Below, piece after piece: positions 9,103-17,400 of a stretch of DNA of 64,000 bases. Positions within the stretch are counted from its first letter, which is position 1. Each line of letters opens with the position of its first letter. The position numbers were made by a program, and so were the translations under genes. The DNA is from Arenibacter catalasegens (GTDB lineage: Bacteria; Bacteroidota; Bacteroidia; Flavobacteriales; Flavobacteriaceae): assembly GCF_002909235.1 (NCBI RefSeq), contig NZ_PHQQ01000031.1, forward strand, positions 1 through 64,000, in the 5' to 3' direction. A model generated the notes under the pieces. That model was given only the letters and a program-made list of their open reading frames with translations, did no database searches and was not told where the DNA came from.

Positions 9103-9347
9103 AAACCTTTATGGTAATTTGGGTTCATTAATTGGGGAGGGGTTCTTGGAGGTGTTTCTCCCCTGGATAACTATTAATTAATAATAACACTGATATCAAT
9201 ATTTTTCGGTGGCTGCACTAGTTCATCGTGGATGATATTCCTTGAAATCACCTTATTCTCTGATCTGCTATCCTATTCCAAATGTATGGACCAATAGTTC
9301 ACCTATCTTTAGCACTTATGGCCAATTAAAAGCTGGAGAATTATAAA
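9103..9347. terminator. Intergenic with weak hairpin after pntB
   Basis: GGGGAG (9134-9139) can pair with CTCCCC (9158-9163) over an 18-base loop, 30 bp after the pntB stop. No T run follows, so terminator function is doubtful. Nothing else is recognised before the convergent Lrp gene. Confidence 0.3.
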
Positions 9348-9833
9348 TTACTCAAAAGAAATATGTCGGCTCATATTCTCCTCTACGGACATAAAAGATT
9401 CTACACCCTTTATCCCGTCTATGAGTAAAATAGTATCTTGGTAAATATCTCTGTAGTGCATACTATCCTTAGCATGCATTTTCAGAAATATATCATACTT
9501 GCCCGTACTGTGGTGAATTTTAACTACCTCTGGCACCTTTCGTAAAGCCTCGATAACTTGTTTGTACATAAAACTTTCCCGTAGATAAAGGCCTAGAAAA
9601 ATAGTCATTTTCCACCCTATTTTACTGTAGTCTAGTTTAAGGGTTGCCCCTTTTATCAACCCTAGATTTATCATTTTTTTTGTTCTCGCATGGACGGTAC
9701 CTGGTGAAATACCTGCCTTCTTAGCTACCTCGGTATAAGGCATCTGTGCATTGTCTGCCAGTAAACTTAAAATTTTGAAATCCATTTCATCTACTCTGTC
9801 TTTCATATTGCTCAATTTTAGCTTATCGACCAT
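9348..9833 (-). CDS. Lrp/AsnC-family transcriptional regulator
   Basis: Feast/famine-type regulator, 161 residues. The N-terminal winged helix-turn-helix spans about residues 15-65 (DFKILSLLADNAQMPYTEVAKK followed by the AGISPGTVHARTKKM recognition helix). The C-terminal RAM effector-binding domain spans about 75-150 and contains the GKYDIFLKMHAKD strand typical of the family. It is monocistronic and convergent with pntB. An inverted repeat upstream of its start (9867-9922) could be an autoregulatory site. The effector, usually an amino acid, is unknown. Confidence 0.92.
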   Translation of the reverse strand: MVDKLKLSNMKDRVDEMDFKILSLLADNAQMPYTEVAKKAGISPGTVHARTKKMINLGLIKGATLKLDYSKIGWKMTIFLGLYLRESFMYKQVIEALRKVPEVVKIHHSTGKYDIFLKMHAKDSMHYRDIYQDTILLIDGIKGVESFMSVEENMSRHISFE

Positions 9834-9866
9834 TATTAAACCGTTCTCACTATAATATCAATTTAA

Positions 9867-9922
9867 AAATGATGGATTTTATTCTGATAAATATTGATTT
9901 TAGTAAATATAATTCATCATTT
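9867..9922. promoter_or_regulatory. Inverted repeat upstream of the Lrp/AsnC gene
   Basis: AAATGATGGATT (9867-9878) is mirrored by AATTCATCATTT (9911-9922), with 11 of 12 positions matching and a 32-base AT-rich spacer. It lies 34-90 bp upstream of the regulator start. Lrp-type proteins commonly bind spaced repeats over their own promoter, so autoregulation is plausible but unproven. Confidence 0.4.
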
Positions 9923-10141
9923 AATGAAAAACACCAATAATATGACAATAAATAGAGGTGAAAATAATTTTATGTTATTTTTCAGATATAGGATTTTTCA
10001 TATTGCTAAAAATTATTTTGTCGATTATTAATTAGTCTAAATTTAGAGCTCAGTTTAGAGGTGTGAAAAATGTAGAATTCTTCCTTTATAGATTGACGAC
10101 AATTTTGGCATAAACACTACAATTGGTCATGATCTTTTTTT

Positions 10142-10170
10142 GTTTTCCGCTGCTTGAGTACCTAGCGGTA
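10142..10170. repeat. 29-bp direct repeat, copy 1 (half of a palindromic element)
   Basis: These 29 bases begin GTTTTCCGCTGC and end CCTAGCGGTA. They are identical to 10303-10331. Copy 1 lacks the right arm that makes copy 2 palindromic, so it looks truncated. Confidence 0.75.
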
Positions 10171-10200
10171 ATGCGTTATACAATAAAATTGGAAAGCCGA

Positions 10201-10233
10201 ACAGGATTACCACACTCCGTTCGGTGAACCTGT
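10201..10233. repeat. Imperfect palindrome
   Basis: ACAGGATTACC (10201-10211) pairs with GGTGAACCTGT (10223-10233), with two mismatches over 11 positions. It is one of four hairpin-forming units packed between 10142 and 10347. Confidence 0.5.
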
Positions 10234-10250
10234 CCCGATAGCTATCGGGA
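10233..10250. repeat. Perfect 18-bp palindrome
   Basis: TCCCGATAGCTATCGGGA is a perfect palindrome. Short GC-rich palindromes of this kind recur in Bacteroidota genomes as dispersed repeats. No gene is associated with it here. Confidence 0.7.
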
Positions 10251-10276
10251 GGGGCCGGGGCTCAAGGAAATCCGAC

Positions 10277-10292
10277 ACAGGCTAACGCCTGT
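10277..10292. repeat. Hairpin ACAGGC/GCCTGT
   Basis: ACAGGC (10277-10282) and GCCTGT (10287-10292) form a perfect 6-bp stem with loop TAAC. It belongs to the same palindrome-rich segment. Confidence 0.55.
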
Positions 10293-10302
10293 CGCCTTTT
10301 TC

Positions 10303-10347
10303 GTTTTCCGCTGCTTGAGTACCTAGCGGTACTACGCAGTGGAAAAC
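10303..10347. repeat. 45-bp palindromic element (second copy of the 29-bp repeat, with both arms)
   Basis: The left arm GTTTTCCGCTGC and right arm GCAGTGGAAAAC are inverted with one mismatch. Inside them AGTACC and GGTACT pair around TAGC. The first 29 bases repeat 10142-10170 exactly. It ends 2 bases before the tRNA-Pro terminator begins, so it marks the far end of the tRNA locus. Confidence 0.65.
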
Positions 10348-10349
10348 AA

Positions 10350-10380
10350 AAAATCCGATCACAAATGTGATCGGATTTTC
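10350..10380 (-). terminator. Rho-independent terminator of tRNA-Pro
   Basis: AATCCGATCAC (10352-10362) pairs perfectly with GTGATCGGATT (10367-10377) around AAAT. On the minus strand the stem is followed by a T run and begins a few bases after the tRNA CCA end. Confidence 0.85.
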
Positions 10381-10381
10381 T

Positions 10382-10459
10382 TGGTCGGGGTGGCAGGATT
10401 CGAACCTGCGACCTCCGCGTCCCAAACGCGGCGCGATAACCGGGCTACGCTACACCCCG
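10382..10459 (-). tRNA. tRNA-Pro (anticodon UGG), CCA encoded
   Basis: The complement folds as a complete tRNA. The acceptor CGGGGTG pairs with CACCCCG and is followed by A and the encoded CCA (complement of 10382-10384). The anticodon stem is CCGCG/CGCGG with loop TTTGGGA, giving anticodon TGG at 10422-10424. The T stem GCAGG/CCTGC encloses TTCGAAT. It is the last and only intact member of an array. The upstream GIY-YIG gene runs into it: that gene's TAG stop (10450-10452) is made of tRNA bases. Confidence 0.96.
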
Positions 10460-10689
10460 AAATGGTCATCTATAAAACGTTTTGCTCCTCTTTTCTTTAT
10501 ACGTCGCTCCAAAATCAAGGCTTCCGAGCGAGATAATACTTCCAGTTGCAAAACTAATTTCCAAGGGACCCCACTCTTGGTGGAAGGAACAATCCCGAGG
10601 TTATGTCTTTTCAATCTTTTTATGATATCCGTAGTCTGACCTACGTAATATCTTGAACGTTTCTCGCTATATAAAATATAAACGAACAT
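10450..10689 (-). CDS. Small GIY-YIG nuclease-superfamily protein (unit 1)
   Basis: A 79-residue stand-alone GIY-YIG domain. The GIY strand is seen as FVYILYSEK, the YIG strand as RYYVGQT, the conserved Arg in the DIIKRLKRHN helix and the conserved Glu in SRSEALILE. Such mini-proteins are common and often multicopy in Flavobacteriia, and their role is not established to my knowledge. The last codons (HFGV and stop) run into the intact tRNA-Pro, with the stop formed by tRNA positions 8-10. The start lies about 15 bases downstream of a damaged tRNA-Pro copy. It shares about 85% protein identity with the next unit. Confidence 0.85.
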   Translation of the reverse strand: MFVYILYSEKRSRYYVGQTTDIIKRLKRHNLGIVPSTKSGVPWKLVLQLEVLSRSEALILERRIKKRGAKRFIDDHFGV

Positions 10690-10703
10690 ATACTATCTTT
10701 CTT

Positions 10704-10778
10704 AGGGTGGTCACGCCCAAAGCGTGACGACCTCCGCGTCCCAAACGCGGCGCGATAACCGGGCTACGCTACACCCCG
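10704..10778 (-). pseudogene. tRNA-Pro copy with its T-arm replaced by a palindrome
   Basis: The acceptor 5' strand, D arm, anticodon arm and variable bases are identical to the intact tRNA-Pro. The 17-base T arm is exactly replaced by a 19-base hairpin (10710-10728, GTCACGCCCAAAGCGTGAC on the plus strand; 7-bp stem, 5-base loop). The end of the acceptor reads CACCCTA instead of CACCCCG and no CCA follows. Without a TTC loop it should not work as a normal tRNA, but the fold could still be a processing signal between the two nuclease genes. Confidence 0.8.
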
Positions 10779-11008
10779 AAATGGTCATCTATAAAACGTT
10801 TTGCTCCTCTTTTCTTTATCCTGTGTTCTAAAACAATTGCTTCCGAACGCGACAAGACTTCAATTTGCAAAACTAACTCCCAAGGCGCTCCACCCTTTGT
10901 AGAAGGAACAACACCAAGGTTATGTCTTATCAATCTTTTTCTAATATCAGCAGTTTGACCTACGTAATATCTTGAACGTTTTTCGCTATATAAAATATAA
11001 ACGAACAT
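10769..11008 (-). CDS. Small GIY-YIG nuclease-superfamily protein (unit 2)
   Basis: A 79-residue tandem paralogue of the gene at 10450-10689, offset by 319 bp. It has the same GIY (FVYILYSEK), YIG (RYYVGQT), Arg (KRLIRHN) and Glu (SRSEAIVLE) motifs. The first 19 residues and the last 12 are identical between copies, while the middle differs at about a dozen positions. Its TAG stop again lies in the 5' end of a tRNA-Pro-like sequence. Its start lies about 15 bases after the next damaged tRNA copy. Both copies keep the full motif set, so neither looks decayed. Confidence 0.83.
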   Translation of the reverse strand: MFVYILYSEKRSRYYVGQTADIRKRLIRHNLGVVPSTKGGAPWELVLQIEVLSRSEAIVLEHRIKKRGAKRFIDDHFGV

Positions 11009-11022
11009 ATACTATCTTTCTT

Positions 11023-11137
11023 AGGGTGGTCACGCCCAAAGCGTGACGACCTCCGCATCCCAAACGCGGCGCAATAATAACGCCTTGCGTTACAAACCGG
11101 GTGAGACCTGCCACGCCTCAGGCGTGGTACATCCCCG
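11023..11137 (-). pseudogene. tRNA-Pro copy with T-arm replaced and D-arm region disrupted
   Basis: This third tRNA-Pro-like sequence keeps the anticodon arm with one change and has the same T-arm replacement hairpin (11029-11047). Its D-arm region is expanded and contains two further hairpins: AACGCCTTGCGTT (11079-11091) and CCACGCCTCAGGCGTGG (11111-11127). Only CGGGG remains of the acceptor 5' strand. The 20 or so bases before it match those before the other tRNA copies (ATAGATGACCATTT), but no nuclease gene precedes it. Confidence 0.7.
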
Positions 11138-11190
11138 AAATGGTCATCTATACAGTTTCAATGAAAAAATATAGCTGTTTTTTCGGACTG

Positions 11191-11198
11191 CAAATATA
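11191..11198 (-). promoter_or_regulatory. Candidate -7 box for the tRNA-Pro/GIY-YIG array
   Basis: The complement reads TATATTTG, a perfect TAnnTTTG. It is 53 bases upstream of the first tRNA-like copy, and no other promoter-like box was seen before it. A single transcript from here would cover both nuclease genes and end at the hairpin 10350-10380. Confidence 0.55.
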
Positions 11199-11230
11199 GT
11201 ACAATCCTTCTAAATAAAAAGTTATATGTC

Positions 11231-11266
11231 ATAAAAAAGAGCACTAAAGATTTTAGTGCCCTTTTC
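11231..11266 (-). terminator. Rho-independent terminator of the giant adhesin gene
   Basis: GCACTAAA (11241-11248) pairs with TTTAGTGC (11252-11259). On the minus strand the stem is followed by TCTTTTTTAT. It is about 150 bp after the adhesin stop and before the array promoter, so it insulates the two transcription units. A shorter T run on the plus side might give weak bidirectional action. Confidence 0.8.
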
Positions 11267-11408
11267 ATGGAAATATACAGGTAAAAAGTAACCTGTCCAA
11301 GGATCAGCGTATTGAAACATAAATCCCGACAAAAAGGCCTAGTTCCCTCGATCACCGTACTCCTATTAGCTTATAGATTTTAATATTCTGGTCTAAAGAA
11401 TAATTCCG

Positions 11409-14400
11409 CTATCTATAGAGGGTGAAATGCCCAAAGAATTGTTGTTTATCCTCATCATTGGCATTCACTTCATACCAATAATCCCCTGAGGGTACTGCCT
11501 TGCCATCATAATTACCGTCCCATCCGGATACCTGGTTTAAGATAGCCACAACCCTACCGTAACGGTCGTAAATCTTAACTTCTATATTTGGAAAATAATC
11601 CCTATTTCCAGGATACCATTCGTCATTCATATTATCCCCATTAGGGGTGAAGAAATTGGGGACTTCCAACATTCCAGTAAATTTAAATGGTATAGTAATG
11701 GTAGCTTCACACCCCATTATATCTTCCACTCTTACCGTTACATTGGCATCTTGGTTGGATAAAAATACATTTACCACCCCAAAAGAATCTCCTTGGAAGA
11801 AATATTCATAACCTCCAAATCCACCTGTAGCCATTGCAGTTACTTCATTGGGACCTGTTTTTATCGCTGTCAGGGTCAAGGGTTCAAAGGCATCCACTGT
11901 AAAATCAACAGATGTGGCACATCCATTTTCATGATAGATATAAACAGTATGGTTACCGGCGCTTAAATCACCAAAAACAGTTTGGGTATTTGCCATGGTC
12001 ATATCATCTACGTCCAGTGAAAACAGCAGCCTCGGCATTAAACTAGCATCCGCCATACGAATTGTAACCGTGCTATTGGGGAATATTCCCTCACAACCAT
12101 ATTCTACGATCGGCTCTGAGTTTAAATCGACACCAATAAGGATAGGAACTACCGCATTTGCCTCACAACCCATAGAATCCCTAATGAACACCACATAGGT
12201 CTCACCACCCATTAGGTTATCGAAAAACAATGAATCGTTTCTAACAAAAACTTCATCCCCAACAGAGTTTGGTCCAATAATTTTGGTCTCATAATATTCC
12301 ACTCCACTTAAGGTATCCGTAAAAGGCGTTCCTCCCATCATGGTTAGCTGTGCCGAACCATCTGAAGCCATAATACAGGTTTCCGGGGTGGTATCCACAT
12401 TGGCCACTACCAATTCTTCCGGTTCCAATATGGTCACTTCCTGTAAAATATTACAGCCCAATTCGTCCTGTACTATAATTTCATATGTTCCAGGGGGCAA
12501 ATCCGTAAAGGTGAAAAAATTAGGATTCGATGGATCTTCCCCTTCAAAAAACTCACTTAAGGTATCGGAAATAGAAAAACGAATTTTTCCGGTACCACCG
12601 CTGGCTTCAATAATGACCTGACCATTGGTATCTCCATTACAACTTACTGGGACCGCTTCTAAACGATCCAATATTAATGGATCTTTTGGCGTAATTAAAA
12701 TTTCACCGGAAATTGCAGTACATCCTTGACTAGTGGCATATACATAATATGTCCCAGGAGGTAAATCCCTAAAAATACCCGAATTTTGTGGCCCGCTAAC
12801 AATATCAGCAGCAAGGGGGACTCTTGGCACTCCCGGTACCCCAGTATCCAAAATATTATTTACCAAGGTGTAAATATAATTCCCGACCCCACCAAATGCC
12901 TCGGATCGGACAATACCCGTAGGTTGACCCGCACATTTAATATTGGCATCTACCAAATCCAAGGCTATGACCAGCGGCAAGGCTGGATCCAGGTTAATTT
13001 CATTGGACTTCTGCTCAGGACAGCCGTTCCCATTCTGTACATCAAACTGATAAGGTCCTGGGTTTACATTTACATCAGGTATTATTATTTCTGCGGTAAT
13101 TATACCAATACCCCCAAAAGAAACAAAGGGATCTGCGGTGCCAGACCTACGATAAAAATACTCCATTCCCGGTACTGGGTTAACAATAGTAAGTTCCATT
13201 CGGCCCTCATCCCCGCAACCAGGAGCCAAAGTTTCCAGCAAATCGGCATCCACAGGAAGTGGGTCTTGGATAAAAATGGGAAGCGTGGTAAAGCTACATC
13301 CCCAACCATCATAAACCACTATAGTATAATTTCCTGTGGGTAAGTTTGGAAAAACGGCTGATTCTTGCAAACCACTTGTATTTACAATATTCCCCAAAGT
13401 ATCCAACCTATTTAACTGAAACAGATATTCTTCGCCATCACCGTTGATGTCCTCCCCTCCTGTTACATTATAGGCTTCAATAATTCCGTCGTTCGAGCCA
13501 GGACATAATAATGGCTGCACTATTCTAATATCTGACGCAATGGGCACAGGTGGATTAATGGTGAAATCTTCCATTACCACACACCCGCCAGAGTCACTTA
13601 TACTCACTTGATAAGTACCACTTATTAAATCACTAAACACATTATTGGTAGAAAAAGGTGCTATCATAAGATAGACTCCCGGCGCAGTTTCCAACTCCAG
13701 TTGATATTCATAGCCTCCCCAGCCACCATCACCGGAAACAGTAATCTCACCCCTACCAGGAATAAAACAAGTTACATCCGCTGTTTGTGCTGGTGTGGGA
13801 TCCAAGGGTCTATCCGGACCATGTACCGTAGTTGTATTACTAACGGTATCACAAAATGGACTATCCACTGCTTCTACACGTACTAACAAATTGCCCGCTG
13901 GCACACCTGTTATTATTTCTGGGCTACTAATAGGATTGGCTGTATCAAAACTTCCGGTTACTCCAGTACTCGTCTCAACACCTGCTGCATCGCGGGTAAA
14001 TACTTCATAATTATAAATACCCGTATAATTGTTGACCTCTATACTTATCTCTCCATCAGTTCCATTAAAACAGGTTACCGGTTTCACCTCATTAATAATG
14101 GCCTCGATAAGATTGTAATCGGGAACATTATATGTGGGGGTAACAAATAAACAACCCCCATTGGCAATATCCCGAACCGCAAAAATATAATCCCCGGGAG
14201 TATCCAAATCCCACACAAGCCTATCGGATCCACTTGTAAGACGTTCGGGCTGTGAGCCTAAAGGCAATATTTCCACACCGTAATTTCCCGGTCCTTCATT
14301 AATAATTATTTCTACCGTACTGGCCATAACACCTGATCCAGATGCATCGCAAGTAATAGAGGTAAGTTCATTAAAACTGAAGGTTAATCCCGATGGAGGC

Positions 14401-17400
14401 GTTAAGTTGACCGTATCCGAAACTTCGCAACCATTATTATCCCGTATAGTGACTATTATAGTTTGGGGACTACCATTATCAATAATCTCAAAGGTATTGC
14501 TGCTCTGGAAATTGGTCCCATCAAACACTGCCGTTCCATCATTAATACTGTAAGTGTAGGGCCCTGTTCCTGTCAAAGTACCGGAACCATCACCGTTGGT
14601 ATCGGCGTATGCCGTAATAGTAGATGTATTAAACGTATTGCTGGCGGGGTTACATGTAAAGGCAGGGGCATTAGCCGCGCCAATTAGTGCTGTAGGTTCT
14701 ACAATTGTTGCAGATACACGAGTTGACATACACCCTCTACTAGACACCACCTCAACGGAATAGATATCGGCAGTTAAGTTTTCGAAAATAGCGTCTGCCT
14801 GACTTATCACCAAAGTATTGGAACTGTCATACAAATTATATACGAAAGGCCCGTCAGTGGCCGAAGCATCGATCAAATCCACCGTAATACTGCCATCGGC
14901 ACTTCCAAAGCAAGTAATATCTTCCGGTAATGCCGTATCTATTATAGGCTCATCTACTGAAATAATTTCAACCACAGCACTATCCGTACAAAGCGTAGGG
15001 GTGTTGGAACTTCTATCTGTAACAGTTATGGTATAATTTCCTGGAGGTAAAGTCGTAAATAAAGGATCATCAGACTGACTGACTACAAAACCAGCGCCAT
15101 CATCCAGCACATAATCAAAATCCCCACTACCACCTGAAGTTACTACCGTAATACTTCCATCTGCATTATTACAGGAAGGTTCCGCGGAGGCAGATGCCGT
15201 AATGGAAAAGAAATCGAATACTTCAAAAATATTGGTTGCTGTACATCCATTACCATCCCGAACTGTCATGGTATAAGTTCCGGGATTGGGAACAATAAAA
15301 TTAGGGCTATCTTGAAATCCAGAGCCTATATCGTACTGAAAGGTAGTCTCAGGGGCTGGGCCACTATTTAATGGAGAGGTTACCGCTACATTATAGGAAG
15401 TCACTACAAAACATTGATTAGTTACATCTATAGTAAGTGCTGGCACTCCAGGATCCATAGAAATGGTTACCGTACTTACAGATTCACAACCACTGGCATC
15501 CTGTACATAAACATCGTAAACACCAGGTGCCAAATCATAGTTGGTAGTAGTCGAATATGCCCCCACCGCTGTTGTTGTAGGCACTACGGAAAACTGGTAA
15601 GGTCCTGTTCCCCCTACACCCCGCACGATCAGATGTCCGTTTGGGTCGTTGCAATTGGCATTGGTATTACTATCAATGCTAACGGTCGGGATATCTTGGA
15701 TTATGGATACCAATGCCTCACCAACACAACCACTGGTAAGATCTTCAGCGAAAATTTGATAATTCCCAGGGTTAAGTCCCGTAAGATCTGGGTATGGACC
15801 CGCCGCTGGAATTATCATAGCCCCATATCCTACTATCAAACTACCAGTATCCGTATCATACACATTAATTTCAACATTGGCCCCAGAGGTACCAGTAACG
15901 TTGTAGGAAATGGTCCCATTGCCCGCAATATCACAAGAAGCAGAGGTCGAAGTGGCATTGACCGTCAGTGAAGGTCCTGGAATAGGGTCTATCTGCTCAA
16001 CATACCTACATCCCAAAGCATCTATAACCTCAACAAAATAAGTAGCACCGTATTGGATCTGTCCCGTAAAATCATAGCTATATGGTGCTACGGTAACCGG
16101 ATTAAGCGTCTCACCAAGTAAGCCAATCTGGTAACCAGGTGTCCCTCCAACGATATTTACAATATATGTAAATGTAGTTGTACAATCTTGTGGATCTGTT
16201 GTTGAAACAGGAACCAAATCGATTGTGTTTTGACCTATAGTTACCGCATCACGATCCTCACATCCGGAGGCATCCCTTGTTATAACCGTATAAGTTCCCT
16301 GTGGTAGATTCAAAAAGCTTTCCGACGTACTAGCTGTTGGTCCAATAGTATTAACTATTCCTCCTGCTGCGTTCAAAAGAGTATAAGTATAATCAGGGTT
16401 TCCATTGGTTATAGCTGTAACGTCTATAGATCCATTAGCTATGCCTGCTGAGCATACTGCATCATTGGCAACTACTGTAGCATCAACTCCTGCTACTGGT
16501 GGTCCTACTGTAAAATCAACATCTATAAAACACCCTCTACTATCCCTTACATAATAGGTATAATTTCCTGGTGAAAGATTACCATATACGGCCTGATTTG
16601 TATAAGTAAAGCCACCATCTGCACTATATGCATATGGTGCTACCCCCACAGTGGTATCGGGTAATAATTCCACTACCCCCGTATTAGGATCCCCACATCG
16701 TGGATCCGTAACATCTGCCGTAGCTACCAATACATCAGTCGCACTAATAGTAACCACATTGGTTTCTACCACACAACCTGAACCATCCGTAATCCGGAAC
16801 TGATAGGTTCCCTGGCTAGGCGTGGTATACACAAAACTACTCCCTGCAATAGGCGTAGTGGGTCCGTATCCCCCACCATTAAAATCAACTTCATAGGTGC
16901 CATAAGGAAGGTTCCCATTACCTATATTAACTCGGATATCGGCATCTCCTGCACCTGGTACCAAACTACAGGTAAGTTCTTTTTGAATACTTACTGTCGT
17001 AGTCGTCTGGGCTCTTATGTTCCTAACAACATCATCTATACAGTTATTTCCATCTCTAACCTGAATGGTATGGTTGCCCGGAGTAAGACCTCCAAAGCTT
17101 GCACTGGCACCTCCGGCAACCCAAGCTCCATTATCAATTCGATATTCATAATTACCATCTCCCCCACTGGCATTGACAACCATGGTCGTTGCATCGGCAC
17201 TATCAAAACAGAAATCGGAAGCTCCAGTATCCAACACCAAAGTAGGTGCTGTAAGAATAGTAAAAGTATAACTGGCGGATGCAGTACAACCCCCACCATC
17301 TTCTACCAGAATAGTATAGGCCCCTGAATCATCCGTTAAGCCTGTGAAATTTGGATTACTCTTTGGTCCTACAGTACTTCCATTAGGCCTAGTAAGTGTA

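Noticed and set aside
10339-10639. Two overlapping plus-strand open frames, one reading GVAGFEPATSASQ
   Set aside because: They are antisense to tRNA-Pro; this peptide is a well-known artefact of translating tRNA complements. They overlap the real minus-strand GIY-YIG gene.
10704-10778. A second functional tRNA-Pro
   Set aside because: The T loop is missing, acceptor pair 1-72 is lost and no CCA is encoded, so it was called a pseudogene.
11158-11355. Short minus-strand open frame
   Set aside because: It spans the adhesin terminator and the array promoter and has no family features.
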